Assembly: GCF_004519405.1 (NCBI RefSeq)
Contig: NZ_SGWI01000001.1
Span: 372,001-436,000, forward strand
Source of the DNA: Pseudomonas sp. BCA17
GTDB lineage: Bacteria; Pseudomonadota; Gammaproteobacteria; Pseudomonadales; Pseudomonadaceae
Direction: 5' to 3'
Length of the DNA stretch: 64,000 nucleotides
The notes beneath the pieces are model-generated. The model was not told the DNA's origin. It saw only the letters and a program-made list of their open reading frames with translations, and ran no database searches. Every line of letters begins with the position of its first letter. Positions within the stretch are counted from its first letter, which is position 1. Shown in pieces: positions 7,736 through 16,998 of the stretch. The position numbers and the translations under genes are program-made.

Positions 7736-9454
7736 TCAGGCAACCAGGACGCTCTCACGCGTCACTGCCCAGGGCGCAATCAAACGCTGCGGTGTCTGGC
7801 AGCTCTTGCGCTTGAATACGAAGTTGCTGCACTTCTGCGCAAACTGCTGGCGGTTGTGCACCATGTCCAACTCCATCTGGGCCAACTCGTGGTGACGGCA
7901 AAGCTCAATCTGTTCGAAATCCATAGCGGCCTTGCGCGCGCGATACGCAGCGTATTTTCCATCAGTCAACGCGCGCTTGGCCTCTTGCAGTAACCAGGCG
8001 CCGAACTCACTCGGGCAACGTGGGCCGATCTCCTGCACCATCCCGCATTGCCGCGCCTGGACGGCGCTGATCGGCAGGCATTCTTCGGTAAGTTTGTGCG
8101 CCTGTTCACTGCCGACCGCGCGAGGCAGGCTGTAGCTCCAGTACTCGGAACCGTACAGGCCCATGGTTTTGTAATGAGGGTTCAACACAACACCCGCACG
8201 AGCGAACACGATGTCGGCCGCCAGCGCCAGCATCACACCGCCCGCACCGGCACTGCCGGTCAGGCCACTGACCACCAGTTGCCGGGACGTCAGCAACTCC
8301 TGGCAAACATCGTCGATCGCCTGGATATTGGCCCAGGCCTCCAGCCCCGGCACAGGCGCGGCCTGGATGACATTAAGGTGCACGCCGTTGGAAAAACTCC
8401 CGCGCCCGCCCTTGATCAACAGCACCCGTGTATCGCGGGCCTTGGCCCAACGCAGTGCAGCGACAAGCCGCCCGCACTGTTCGGTGCTCATGGCACCGTT
8501 GTAGAACTCGAAGGTCAGTTCGCCAACATGATCGAACTCACGGTAGCGAATCGGTTGATAGGCCAACTCATTGCACTCCCGGCCGGCGATTGAACTGTCC
8601 AGCACCGGAACATCCACCAACAGCCCGGCCAGCACGTGGCGTGCCGGTAACTTGAAGGTCTCCTCCCCTGGCTGGGCCTTGCGCTTGAGCGAACCGATCC
8701 ACACGCTCCGGTCGCCGGCGGCAACCAGCACTGCGTCGTCCTGAACCGCAAGAATCTCCCCCGGCAGGCCGCAGCGCGAATCCAGATGCGCGTCGTAGAG
8801 GTAATATTGCCCACCTGCGAGACTCGCCAGCACGCCAGGCTGCCCGTCGGCGGCGTCGATGCTGCGCTTGATGAACCGCGCGCAATCGTGCCAGCTGAAA
8901 GAGCGGTCGATCTGTTTCATATTCGGCTGCAAACGCCCGACGACATTGGGTTGCGTGTAATCGAGCGGTGTGGGCACGAAACCGCCGGCGAATTTTTCCA
9001 CCACATCGCGAATGCAATAGATCGCCGCGTCACTCACCGCACCGTTGTACAACTCGGATTTGCGCACATCGCTGGGCATATCGAATTCAAACGTCGACCA
9101 GATCGGCCCCGCGTCCATTTCTTCCACCGCCTGCAGCGCCGTGACGCCCCAGCGGCTGACCTGCTGCGTGATGGCCCAGTCCAACGCACTGGCGCCGCGA
9201 TCACCGACGATACCCGGATGAATGATCACAATCGGTCGATCCGGGTTGCTCCATAGCTGGCGTGGTACCCGGTCCTTGAGGAAGGGACAGATCACGAGAT
9301 CCGCCGCCGACTCCTCAATTTGCCGGCACACCGTGGCTTCATCCGTGAACACCACCACGCTGGGGTCGTAACCCGATTGACGCAGGTCCAGCCAGGCACG
9401 CTGGGTCAAACCGTTGAACGCCGATGACAACAAGATGATCTTCATTGACCGCAT
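7736..9454 (-). CDS. hoxX: HoxX-like protein (formyl-transferase domain plus enoyl-CoA hydratase domain)
   Basis: A 572-residue two-domain protein. Residues about 4-250 resemble the formyl-tetrahydrofolate transferase/hydrolase fold (HPGIVGDRGASALDWAI and GAVSDAAIYCIRDVV). Residues about 300-520 resemble the crotonase/enoyl-CoA hydratase fold (VLLIKGGRGSFSNGVHLNVI and SGLTGSAGAGGVMLALAADIVFA). This fusion is the architecture of HoxX, which in aerobic bacteria makes the CO ligand of [NiFe]-hydrogenase from N10-formyl-tetrahydrofolate. No hydrogenase or other maturation genes are near, so its role here is open. The ATG at 9454 is favoured by AAGGAAGA seven bases upstream. It is transcribed divergently from the aldo-keto reductase. 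Confidence 0.85.
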   Translation of the reverse strand: MRSMKIILLSSAFNGLTQRAWLDLRQSGYDPSVVVFTDEATVCRQIEESAADLVICPFLKDRVPRQLWSNPDRPIVIIHPGIVGDRGASALDWAITQQVSRWGVTALQAVEEMDAGPIWSTFEFDMPSDVRKSELYNGAVSDAAIYCIRDVVEKFAGGFVPTPLDYTQPNVVGRLQPNMKQIDRSFSWHDCARFIKRSIDAADGQPGVLASLAGGQYYLYDAHLDSRCGLPGEILAVQDDAVLVAAGDRSVWIGSLKRKAQPGEETFKLPARHVLAGLLVDVPVLDSSIAGRECNELAYQPIRYREFDHVGELTFEFYNGAMSTEQCGRLVAALRWAKARDTRVLLIKGGRGSFSNGVHLNVIQAAPVPGLEAWANIQAIDDVCQELLTSRQLVVSGLTGSAGAGGVMLALAADIVFARAGVVLNPHYKTMGLYGSEYWSYSLPRAVGSEQAHKLTEECLPISAVQARQCGMVQEIGPRCPSEFGAWLLQEAKRALTDGKYAAYRARKAAMDFEQIELCRHHELAQMELDMVHNRQQFAQKCSNFVFKRKSCQTPQRLIAPWAVTRESVLVA

Positions 9455-9708
9455 GACGGACTCTTCCTTGAGAATGCGCGGCCAGTGGCATTCATTCAGC
9501 CTTCCCTGGCCTTTGATGGAGACGCCAGGGTAGAGCCAGAACCGGTGCGATCACCTGATCGAGATCAAGCTTGAGCCGGTTGCCGGAAGAGGCTTGTGCA
9601 CGAAAGGTCTCAAGTCTGTCTAATTATGACTTGGACGGTCTTGGGAGGTGCGCCTTAGCATGGCCGCCATCGGAGTGATTACACGCTCCCCCTGCCAGGA
9701 AAATACCG

Positions 9709-10719
9709 ATGAGCCTCAAATCCCTTATCGCCAACCCGCTGGGTTTTGGCACCGCGCCACTGGGCAATATGTTCCGCAACGTGCCACAGGCCGAAGTGCA
9801 AGCCACGGTCGATGCGGCCTGGAACAACGGCGTCCGTTATTTCGACACTGCACCGTTCTACGGTGCCGGCCTTTCCGAATCGCGATTGGGTGAGGCCTTG
9901 ATGGGCCGCCCTCGCGACGAATACGTGCTGAGCAGCAAAGTCGGCCGGATCCTCCTCGATGAACTGGAAGACCCGGGTAGCCGTGAACTGGGCGAAAAGA
10001 GCGGCCTGTTCGAATACGGCAACCGCAACCGTATCGTCAATGACTACAGCGCCGACGCTACCTTGCGCTCGATTGAGGACAGCTTGCGCCGCCTGAAAAC
10101 CGATCACCTGGATATTGTCTGGATTCATGACATCGCCCAGGACTTCTATGGTGACGAGTGGCTGGAGCGCTTCGAGACTGCGCGCAAAGGCGCGTTCCGC
10201 GTGCTGACTCGTCTGCGTGAAGAAGGCGTGATCAAGGCCTGGGGCCTGGGTGTAAACCGTGTCGAGCCAATCGAGTTGACCCTGGACCTGAACGAACCGC
10301 AACCCGATGGGTTCTTGCTGGCGGGCCGTTACTCGCTGCTGGACCACGACCGCGCCCTGCAACGCGTGATGCCGCAAGCGCTGGAGCAAGGTGTCGGCAT
10401 TGTGGTGGGTGGCCCGTACAGCTCGGGTGTGACTGCCGGTGGAGAACACTTCGAATACCAGAAGGCGACCCAGCCGGTGCTGGACAAGCTTGAGCGCATG
10501 CGTGAAGCCGCCCGCGCCCACGGCGTCGACGTCAAGGCCGCGGCCCTGCAGTTTGCCCTGGCCCACCCGGCCGTGGTCGCGGCGATCCCCGGGGCCACGC
10601 GACCGCTGCACGCCAACGAGGACCACGCAGCACTGAGTGCGCGGATTCCCGCCGCGTTCTGGAACGCTTTGCGCCAACAAGGACTGATCAGCGCTCTGGC
10701 GCCTGTGCCAGCTGCTTGA
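9709..10719 (+). CDS. Aldo/keto reductase (D-threo-aldose / L-fucose dehydrogenase-like)
   Basis: A 336-residue NAD(P)-dependent TIM-barrel oxidoreductase. The AKR catalytic tetrad is visible: Asp46 and Tyr51 in FDTAPFYG, Lys77 in SSKVGR, and His140 in IVWIHD. The N-terminal NPLGFGTAPLGN and the GVNRVEP loop are like the branch that holds D-threo-aldose 1-dehydrogenase and pyridoxal 4-dehydrogenase. C-terminal IPGATRP fits the cofactor-binding loop. The start follows CCAGGAAAATACCG. A LysR regulator lies 116 bases downstream on the same strand and may control it. The sugar or aldehyde substrate cannot be set from the sequence. Confidence 0.9.
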   Translation: MSLKSLIANPLGFGTAPLGNMFRNVPQAEVQATVDAAWNNGVRYFDTAPFYGAGLSESRLGEALMGRPRDEYVLSSKVGRILLDELEDPGSRELGEKSGLFEYGNRNRIVNDYSADATLRSIEDSLRRLKTDHLDIVWIHDIAQDFYGDEWLERFETARKGAFRVLTRLREEGVIKAWGLGVNRVEPIELTLDLNEPQPDGFLLAGRYSLLDHDRALQRVMPQALEQGVGIVVGGPYSSGVTAGGEHFEYQKATQPVLDKLERMREAARAHGVDVKAAALQFALAHPAVVAAIPGATRPLHANEDHAALSARIPAAFWNALRQQGLISALAPVPAA

Positions 10720-10835
10720 AGTCACGCCATTGACAGGGTCGCCGACGCCTTGAGCGAAGGCGGCCCCTTTGCACGCGACGGCTGGTCAAGCCTGGAACAC
10801 CCGAGTAAAAGGTAAGGCAATTCCCAGGAGGTACC

Positions 10836-11747
10836 ATGCAAGATCTACGTCAGCTGCGCTATTTTGTCGCCGTCGCCGAATGCGAAAATGTCGGCCGCGC
10901 AGCGGAACAACTGCACATATCCCAATCGCCCCTGAGCCGGCAAATCGCCCAGCTCGAAGATCACCTCGGCCTGGCCTTGTTCGAACGACGCAACCAGCGG
11001 CTATTCCTCACCGCTGACGGGCGCACCTTCCTGTCCGAGGCCCGTGGGCTGCTCAAGCATGCCGAACGCCTGGAGTCCCTGGGCAAGCGCCTGGGACGTG
11101 GCGAGGAAGGTGGCCTGTGCATCGGCTACGTCAATCACGCCATCCATGCCGGCGTGTTGCCAGGCGCCGTGCGGGCAATCCGCGCCGAGCGCTCACAGAT
11201 CCACATTGCGCTCTACAACATGACCCCACGCGAGCAGTTCGAGGGCCTGCGCCAACGCAGCCTGGACATCGCCCTGGTCTGCGAGCCTGCGCCCGAAAAC
11301 GACCCTGACCTGCTCGCTCTCCCCGTGCTGAACGACCCCATGCTGCTGGCGATTCCAGCCGAACACCCGCTGGCGGCCAAGGCCGAACTCACCCCCGCCG
11401 ACCTGCATGAACAGGAATGGATCATCACCGGGAGCCAGCCCGACCAGATCAATAAACGCGACGACTTCATCGCCCGATGCGCCGACGCCGGTTTCGTCCC
11501 GCGCTTGTCGCTGGAGGCGACCGACCCATTGAGCGTGCTCGGGCTGGTGTCCGCCGGACTGGGCCTGGCCATGGTGCAAAGCAGCCTGGCCAGCAGCGCA
11601 GGCCCGACGGTGGTGTTGCGTGAGCTGGACTGGTTCAAGCCCTGCGTACGGTTGTGGGCCGCGTGGCACCGGGTGGACCTGCGCCCGATCGTGAGGGTTT
11701 TCCGCGAGCAGGTCCTGGCACTGGCGGAGCAGCCAAGCCCAACCTGA
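10836..11747 (+). CDS. LysR-family transcriptional regulator
   Basis: A 303-residue LysR regulator. It has an N-terminal winged helix-turn-helix (MQDLRQLRYFVAVAECENVGRAAEQLHISQSPLSRQIAQLE, residues about 1-60) and a C-terminal effector-binding domain beginning near residue 90 (GLCIGYVNHAIHAGVLP). The long helix after the HTH carries ALFERRNQRLFLTADG, a CatR/CbnR-like feature. The start follows CCCAGGAGGTACC, a near-consensus Shine-Dalgarno. The nearest likely targets are the upstream aldo-keto reductase or the gene itself; no distinct T-N11-A operator could be singled out. The following gene is convergent. Confidence 0.92.
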   Translation: MQDLRQLRYFVAVAECENVGRAAEQLHISQSPLSRQIAQLEDHLGLALFERRNQRLFLTADGRTFLSEARGLLKHAERLESLGKRLGRGEEGGLCIGYVNHAIHAGVLPGAVRAIRAERSQIHIALYNMTPREQFEGLRQRSLDIALVCEPAPENDPDLLALPVLNDPMLLAIPAEHPLAAKAELTPADLHEQEWIITGSQPDQINKRDDFIARCADAGFVPRLSLEATDPLSVLGLVSAGLGLAMVQSSLASSAGPTVVLRELDWFKPCVRLWAAWHRVDLRPIVRVFREQVLALAEQPSPT

Positions 11748-11749
11748 GC

Positions 11750-12301
11750 TCAGGTATCGGTCACCGACTCCCGATGCTCAAACGTGGCGCGCTCGACTTT
11801 ATAAAAGAAATTTTCCTGCGTGCCGTGGGCCAGTTGTTTGATTGACGAGTGGGAGAACTTCCCGCCGATTTTCTCCATGGCGCGTTGCGAACGAATATTC
11901 TGCGCCGCGATATGAAACCAGACCGTGTCGACCCACTGGAAGGCATGCCTGAGCATCAGGCGCTTGAGTTCCCCGTTCGCCCCACCGCCCCATTTTTCGC
12001 GGGCCAGAAAGGTGTAGCCGATCGCGACCTCGCGTGCCTTCTCGTTGAACTCGTAATAACGCGAGCTGCCGACCACCTGGTGGCTTGAACGGTCGATCAC
12101 CACCAGCACACTGTCCGACATCAGTGCGTCTTTGAACCATTCGCGAAAGACCGCTTCCTGGTAACGCGTAGGGCTGGGGTGCTGAGCCCAGATCAAAGGG
12201 TCGGACGCGACGTGATACAGCGCCTCAAAATCCCCTGGCGCCAGTGGGCGCAGCTCAAGTGACGCGCCAACGATTGGCGCAGCGACAGGCAGCGATTGCA
12301 T
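11750..12301 (-). CDS. GNAT-family N-acetyltransferase (RimJ/RimL type)
   Basis: An acetyl-CoA-dependent acyltransferase of about 183 residues from the preferred start at 12301 (MQSLPVAAPIVGASLELRPLAPGDF), which has GGAG about 8 bases before it; an in-frame start at 12400 would add 33 residues not typical of the family. Family features are LRPLAPGDFEALY at the N-terminus, AIGYTFLAREKWGGGANGE at the acetyl-CoA site (Q/RxxGxG/A position degenerate), and the late NIRSQRAMEKIGGK. RimJ/RimL-type members acetylate protein N-termini or small amines. The substrate is unknown. Confidence 0.85.
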   Translation of the reverse strand: MQSLPVAAPIVGASLELRPLAPGDFEALYHVASDPLIWAQHPSPTRYQEAVFREWFKDALMSDSVLVVIDRSSHQVVGSSRYYEFNEKAREVAIGYTFLAREKWGGGANGELKRLMLRHAFQWVDTVWFHIAAQNIRSQRAMEKIGGKFSHSSIKQLAHGTQENFFYKVERATFEHRESVTDT

Positions 12302-12469
12302 CCATGCTCTCCAGGATCTGAGCGTGCCCAGGCGGGGCACGAGATGTGGCTGATTAAACAGCGCTTGAACTTCCATCGCAAGAACCGGAGTTTTTGCCAT
12401 GCCAGGGGCGCCCTATTCTGTTTTCACGGCGGCGACACCTGTAACTGCCTTCGAATGACTGGAGCCGGC

Positions 12470-13066
12470 ATGCACCGAATCGACACCCTTGATTGGCACA
12501 GTATCCGTGTGGCACTCGACCAGGAAGGCTTTGTCGTGCTGCCTGGATTCCTCAGCCCGCCCGACTGGAAGCGTGAACACCACCCTGCGCTGCTGAACCG
12601 CCTCAGGCACGGGTTTTATGCGCCCCTGGCGCAGATCGCAAACCACTGGAACCTGATCGCCGAACGGCCATACGCGTTCCCGCTGCAACTCTGCGACGGC
12701 CGACGGGAGGAACCCTCGCAACTGTTGTGCTTGGGTGAAGACGAGTACCTGGAGCTTGGGCAGGATATAGCTGACGAACAGGGTTTTCCGTTTCAGTTGG
12801 TCGCGTTGCTGTCCGCTCCAGGCCAGGATTTCACCGGCGGCGAGCTTGTGCTGGTCGAGCAGCGGCCGAGGATGCAGTCACGCCCGATGGTGGTGCCCCT
12901 GCGCCTGGGGGATATCGCCATCACCACCACGGCGCAACGGCCGTTCAAAGGCAGCAAGGGCTACTACCGCGTCACGATGAAACGCGCTATCAGCCGGGTA
13001 AGAAGCGGCGAGCGGCTTGGGTTTTTCCTGAACTTTCACTGTGCAGCGGAGCGGGTCCATGGATGA
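12470..13066 (+). CDS. Degenerate 2OG-Fe(II) oxygenase paralogue lacking iron-binding histidines
   Basis: A 198-residue protein from the ATG at 12470 (MHRIDTLDWHSIRVALDQEG), preceded by CTGGAGCCGGC. It aligns along its length with the intact oxygenase encoded at 13315: FPFQLVALLSAPGQDFTGGELVL here, FPFQVVFLLDQPGLDFEGGEFVL there. The HxD iron motif HQD of the paralogue is GQD here (Gly97, Asp99), and the distal iron His is Arg172 (VTMKRAISR against VTVRHGVSR). It therefore probably does not hold iron by the usual facial triad and may be a pseudoenzyme partner. It overlaps the next gene by 8 bases. First gene of a three-gene overlapping operon. Confidence 0.8.
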   Translation: MHRIDTLDWHSIRVALDQEGFVVLPGFLSPPDWKREHHPALLNRLRHGFYAPLAQIANHWNLIAERPYAFPLQLCDGRREEPSQLLCLGEDEYLELGQDIADEQGFPFQLVALLSAPGQDFTGGELVLVEQRPRMQSRPMVVPLRLGDIAITTTAQRPFKGSKGYYRVTMKRAISRVRSGERLGFFLNFHCAAERVHG

Positions 13067-13331
13067 CCGGCGTGTCTGGATGCTATTGAGCCCAGCAGGT
13101 AATCCCTGCCCCAGTAGCCAACCGGGAACGCTGGGCGGCCATCGGCAGGGCAAACGTTACGGCAAGCTCGATTGCAGAGCGGCGCTGCAAGCGATCGCGC
13201 ATGGAGGCTATGTGAAAAATCGCGTGTTCTTCCTCGACGAACCCAGCGCGATCGCCGCGGGCTATCGCCCTTGCGCCATCTGCATGCCTGCCGAATATCA
13301 GCAATGGAAACATCATGAAAACCCAAAATGA
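13059..13331 (+). CDS. Small cysteine-containing protein, Ada metal-binding-domain-like
   Basis: A 90-residue protein. The start at 13059 (MDDRRVWMLL) overlaps the preceding gene; an in-frame upstream start at 13041 is also possible. The C-terminal GYRPCAICMPAEYQQWK matches the PCxxC end of the Ada N-terminal zinc domain as found in stand-alone Pseudomonas proteins. Two other cysteines (NPCP and LDCR) could complete a four-Cys site. In Ada this fold reads methyl-phosphotriesters on DNA; whether this small protein does so is unknown. It sits between a degenerate and an intact 2OG oxygenase, with overlaps of 8 and 17 bases, which suggests a joint function, possibly in alkylation response. Confidence 0.65.
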   Translation: MDDRRVWMLLSPAGNPCPSSQPGTLGGHRQGKRYGKLDCRAALQAIAHGGYVKNRVFFLDEPSAIAAGYRPCAICMPAEYQQWKHHENPK

Positions 13332-14058
13332 CCTGATGCTCGAAAGCCCTCTCGTCTGTGGGGCCGACCTGGCCGACCTGGATTGGCAGGTGATTGAAGC
13401 GTCACTGATGACCAGCGGATTTGCGCGACTGCCGCTCTTGCTCACCCGCCACACATGCCAGGACTTGGCGGCGCTGTACGCCGATACCGACTGCTTTCGC
13501 AGCCGCATCATCATGGAGCGCCACGCCTTCGGCCGAGGTGAATACCAGTATTTCCGTTATCCCCTGCCAGCCCTCGTCGAAGACCTGCGAACCCGGCTGT
13601 ACAGCCGCCTTGCGCCCATCGCCAACCGCTGGCACTCGGCATTGAAGGCAAGTCAACGGTTTCCCGAGACTCACAGCGCGTTCAAAGCCGTTTGTCATCA
13701 GGCCGGCCAATGCAGGCCCACACCGTTGATGCTGCGCTATCGGGAAAATGACTACACCTGCCTTCACCAAGACCTGTATGGCGAGCAGGTGTTTCCTTTT
13801 CAGGTGGTGTTTCTGCTGGATCAGCCGGGGCTGGATTTCGAAGGGGGCGAGTTCGTCCTCACCCAGACCCGCGCCAACCGGCCAGGCCAGGTTGAGGTCA
13901 TCCCGCTCGAGCAAGGCCAGGCGGTCATTTTCGCGGTGAACAGCCGTCCGGCGCGTTCGGCCCGGGGGTTTTGCCGGGTGACGGTTCGCCACGGGGTAAG
14001 CCGGCTTCATCGTGGCGAACGCAGAACCCTCGGTATCATTTTCCACGATGCCAGATGA
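13315..14058 (+). CDS. 2OG-Fe(II) oxygenase family protein
   Basis: A 247-residue putative 2-oxoglutarate/Fe(II)-dependent dioxygenase with an intact facial triad: His151 and Asp153 in CLHQDLYGEQ, and distal His226 in TVRHGVSR. An Arg about ten residues later (HRGERRTLG) would bind 2-oxoglutarate. The jelly-roll core shows VFPFQVVFLLDQPGLDFEGGEFVL. The family is related to prolyl-4-hydroxylase/AlkB-type oxygenases of unknown substrate. It overlaps the small cysteine protein gene and follows a paralogue that has lost both histidines. The ATG is preceded by ATGGAAACATC. Third gene of the trio; an inverted repeat at about 14109-14131 may end the transcript. Confidence 0.88.
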   Translation: MKTQNDLMLESPLVCGADLADLDWQVIEASLMTSGFARLPLLLTRHTCQDLAALYADTDCFRSRIIMERHAFGRGEYQYFRYPLPALVEDLRTRLYSRLAPIANRWHSALKASQRFPETHSAFKAVCHQAGQCRPTPLMLRYRENDYTCLHQDLYGEQVFPFQVVFLLDQPGLDFEGGEFVLTQTRANRPGQVEVIPLEQGQAVIFAVNSRPARSARGFCRVTVRHGVSRLHRGERRTLGIIFHDAR

Positions 14059-14175
14059 GTGGATGCCGATAGGTCGGGAGCAACTGCCCGCCAATAACGT
14101 TGCCAAAGGCAGCGGCAACGCTACCTATCGCCTACGATTAACCGCACCCTCCCCTCGAACGCCAGGAGACGCACC

Positions 14176-14781
14176 ATGCACGCCCACAGCACGGCAATTG
14201 TCCTGATCGAATACCAGAACGATTTCACTACGCCCGGTGGCGTCTTCCACGACGCCGTGAAAGACGTGATGCACGCATCCAACATGCTGGCCAACACCGC
14301 CGCAACCATTGAACAGGCGCGCAAGCTCGGCGTGACCATCATCCACATGCCGATCCAGTTTGCCGACAGCTACCCTGAGCTGACCTTGCGCTCCTATGGG
14401 ATTCTCAAAGGTGTCGTCGACGCAGGCGCGTTCCGTGCCGGTAGTTGGGGCGCGCAGATCACTGATGCCTTGAGCCGCGAACCTGGCGATATCCTGGTTG
14501 AGGGCAAGCGAGGGTTGGACGCGTTCGCCAGCACCGGCCTGGACCTGGTGCTGCGCAACAACGGCATCCAGAACCTGGTGGTCGCGGGATTCCTGACCAA
14601 TTGCTGCGTCGAAGGCACGGTGCGCTCGGGTTATGAAAAAGGCTACGACGTGGTCACCCTGACCGATTGCACCGCGACATTCAGCGCAGAACAACAGCAC
14701 GCAGCCGAAAGCTACACGCTGCCGATGTTTTCCCAGCCACTGCAACACACAGCGTTTCTGGCGGGGCTGAAAGCACAATAA
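14176..14781 (+). CDS. Isochorismatase-like cysteine hydrolase
   Basis: A 201-residue alpha/beta cysteine hydrolase. The conserved N-terminal motif is IVLIEYQNDF, with Glu12 where most relatives have the catalytic Asp. Lys111 lies in VEGKRGLDAF. The catalytic Cys is most likely Cys144 in GFLTNCCVEGTVR. The fold covers nicotinamidases, N-carbamoyl-sarcosine amidases and isochorismatases. The Asp-to-Glu change and the AFAST loop are not diagnostic of a substrate, so the activity is unassigned. The start follows CCAGGAGACGCACC, a strong Shine-Dalgarno. It appears monocistronic, closed by a hairpin shared with the convergent GH13 gene. Confidence 0.88.
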   Translation: MHAHSTAIVLIEYQNDFTTPGGVFHDAVKDVMHASNMLANTAATIEQARKLGVTIIHMPIQFADSYPELTLRSYGILKGVVDAGAFRAGSWGAQITDALSREPGDILVEGKRGLDAFASTGLDLVLRNNGIQNLVVAGFLTNCCVEGTVRSGYEKGYDVVTLTDCTATFSAEQQHAAESYTLPMFSQPLQHTAFLAGLKAQ

Positions 14782-14785
14782 ACAA

Positions 14786-14811
14786 GGGGCGACTCATCAA
14801 CGAGTCGCCCC
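14786..14811. terminator. Bidirectional hairpin between convergent genes
   Basis: A perfect 10-bp GC stem, GGGGCGACTC / GAGTCGCCCC, with a 6-base loop, five bases after the hydrolase stop. There is no strong U-tract on either side. Confidence 0.55.
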
Positions 14812-14846
14812 CTGTTCAATAAACCAATCGCTCAGCGCTTCGGCAC

Positions 14847-16913
14847 TCAAAGCATCGGTGTATGGCTGACCACCCGCAGCGCCAGGCCCTCGTAGGCATC
14901 CAGCGTGAGGGTGAATTCACCCTCGGCGGTGAGGTCGCCCTCGACCCGCTCGTTGATGATGTCTACCACCGGGCCCGGCGCGATATTGGGCAGGTGCAGG
15001 GTTTCGGTAATCGGCGTGGCACCGAAGTTGAGTGCCGTAATTTGCGTGCCCTTCCCCGCAGGCAGTTCGTGGACCATCACCAGCAAGCCTGGGTGCTGCA
15101 CATCCGGCACCAGGATCTGGCGGCTGGCCGCGATGTCATAGGCACGGCGCACCGCAAGGATCTTTTGCAGTTGCGACGCAAACGACTCCGGATCCTGCAA
15201 CTGTTCGTTCAGGTTGCCGTACAAGGTTCGCGCGCGCGGCATCTGCCCCGCCGACAACTCAGCGTCCGGGTTCAGGTCCACCAGGTCGTAGGCACCGCGA
15301 TGGATCCAGCGGGTGTCGCCATCCGTCATCAGATGCGCCACCTGCTGCGCCGCCAATGGCAACGCACCCACCAGGTCCCAGCCTGACAAGGCGAACACCC
15401 CAGGTTGCATCGCGTTATACATCACCAACAACAGGTGTAGCTGGCGGATCTGCCTGATATCGGCAGCGGTGATCGCCTCCAGATCACGAATGCCCAGGGC
15501 GGCAGTGATGATGCTTGCCGTGGTACAGGACACCCCATTCGTCACGAACTTGAGGTTATACGGCGCCTGCTCGCCGGCCAGGCGCTCGTACATCTGCTCG
15601 CGGATGTGTTCGCGCAGGATGTTGCCGGGGAAGGTCTGGCCTTGATAGAGGTAAGTGTCATGGGCATGCAGGGTCCAGAAATGCACCAGTTCCAGGGTCA
15701 GTTCATCGTGGTTCTGTAACGCGTGGATCAGCGAGCCGGGGTCAATGCCCTGGCTGTGCATCTCGCGCAGCATCAGGCGCAAAAACTCCGTGTCACCCAT
15801 CAGCAAAGCATGCTGATAGGCCGGCCGGGTGATGAAGTCATAGGACAGGTCCGCACCGCCGTGGGACATGGCGGCAATATCGTCCACGGTCAGGTTCAGT
15901 TCCTGGAAGCTGAACCCGCCCGCCTTGCGAATCGCACCACCCAGCAACTGGTTGCCGGTGACGGCCAGCGGATGGCTTTCCGACCAGGCGGTGCCATCGA
16001 GCCTGCGCTCCACCCCCAGGAAGCCGTTGGCGTCCAGGCGCAGGATCTTGGAGCCCATCACGTCGATGGCGTGCAAGGCGTCACCAATGATCATTTGTTG
16101 CGCGGCGAACGAAGGGTCCAGCCAGTTGAGGGACGGCTGGCCCTCCTTGAAGTAATGCAGGTACACCCAGCGCCGCGGCTTGCCGTCCACGCCCAGCACC
16201 ACGGGCGTTGCGCTCCAGTCGGTTTCCTTCACCCCCGGCTCGAAGAAGATCACGCGTTGCAGTTGGCCGACGATGTAATGCTTGTCGCGCAATGCGTCGA
16301 CCTGCGCCGGGCTGAGGTTCTGCGCATCGCGCCCTTCGGCGACCTCAGGCAGCAATGGCCAGTCTTCTTCGCGTATTTCCACCATGTGGTAAAGACCGGG
16401 ATAATCTTCATAGGCCATCTCGGCCAGGCGAAAATCCGCGCCCTTGCCGGTGTGCGATGGGATGACGTCGTCAATCACCACCGCGTTGTGCGCCGCCGCC
16501 ATGCGCGTCAATGCCTGCAACTGTGCCTCGGTGCCCAGTTGCGGATCGATCTCGAAGCTGATGCGGTCGAAATTGCCATCGATGGTCGGCGTGTGCCGGG
16601 TCCCCGAAAGCCCGCCGGACTTTTTCAACGGCCCGTTGTGAACGCCCTGAATGCCGATCTTCGACAGCGCGTGCCACAGGCTTTCATCCCCCAACGCCTC
16701 CAGCACCGTGCCGCCTTCGCGGGTCACAATCGACGCCGGGTACGCGGTGAACCATACAGACGACAACGCGGACGCATCACGGGGCCGGGTCTGCGCGTAG
16801 GGCTGCTGCCACAAGCGCCCCTGCCCCGAATAGAGCCTGGCCCGCTGCCGCGCCGCATGCAGCATCGATTGCTCAACCAGCCAGTTCACATGATCGTTGT
16901 CTGCCGCCGTCAT
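14847..16913 (-). CDS. GH13 maltose alpha-D-glucosyltransferase / trehalose synthase-like protein
   Basis: A 688-residue glycoside hydrolase family 13 enzyme. The TIM-barrel signatures are visible in order: [12 protein letters not shown] (region I), [11 protein letters not shown] with the Asp nucleophile (region II), FQELN with the Glu acid/base (region III), and [12 protein letters not shown] (region IV), followed by a C-terminal beta domain. This resembles TreS-type maltose/trehalose isomerases of Pseudomonas. It lacks the maltokinase fusion seen in the long TreS of many pseudomonads, and the N-terminal portion is longer than in plain alpha-amylases. It may therefore be a second, divergent copy acting on maltose/trehalose or sucrose-like sugars. 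No related glucan genes are adjacent. Confidence 0.82.
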   Translation of the reverse strand: MTAADNDHVNWLVEQSMLHAARQRARLYSGQGRLWQQPYAQTRPRDASALSSVWFTAYPASIVTREGGTVLEALGDESLWHALSKIGIQGVHNGPLKKSGGLSGTRHTPTIDGNFDRISFEIDPQLGTEAQLQALTRMAAAHNAVVIDDVIPSHTGKGADFRLAEMAYEDYPGLYHMVEIREEDWPLLPEVAEGRDAQNLSPAQVDALRDKHYIVGQLQRVIFFEPGVKETDWSATPVVLGVDGKPRRWVYLHYFKEGQPSLNWLDPSFAAQQMIIGDALHAIDVMGSKILRLDANGFLGVERRLDGTAWSESHPLAVTGNQLLGGAIRKAGGFSFQELNLTVDDIAAMSHGGADLSYDFITRPAYQHALLMGDTEFLRLMLREMHSQGIDPGSLIHALQNHDELTLELVHFWTLHAHDTYLYQGQTFPGNILREHIREQMYERLAGEQAPYNLKFVTNGVSCTTASIITAALGIRDLEAITAADIRQIRQLHLLLVMYNAMQPGVFALSGWDLVGALPLAAQQVAHLMTDGDTRWIHRGAYDLVDLNPDAELSAGQMPRARTLYGNLNEQLQDPESFASQLQKILAVRRAYDIAASRQILVPDVQHPGLLVMVHELPAGKGTQITALNFGATPITETLHLPNIAPGPVVDIINERVEGDLTAEGEFTLTLDAYEGLALRVVSHTPML

Positions 16914-16998
16914 AAGCCTGATACCTGTGTGGTGGAAAGGGTATTGGTAAGCATAGGAGGGTCAACGGCGGCCATTCGTTGCATTGCGATGGCGGCAA

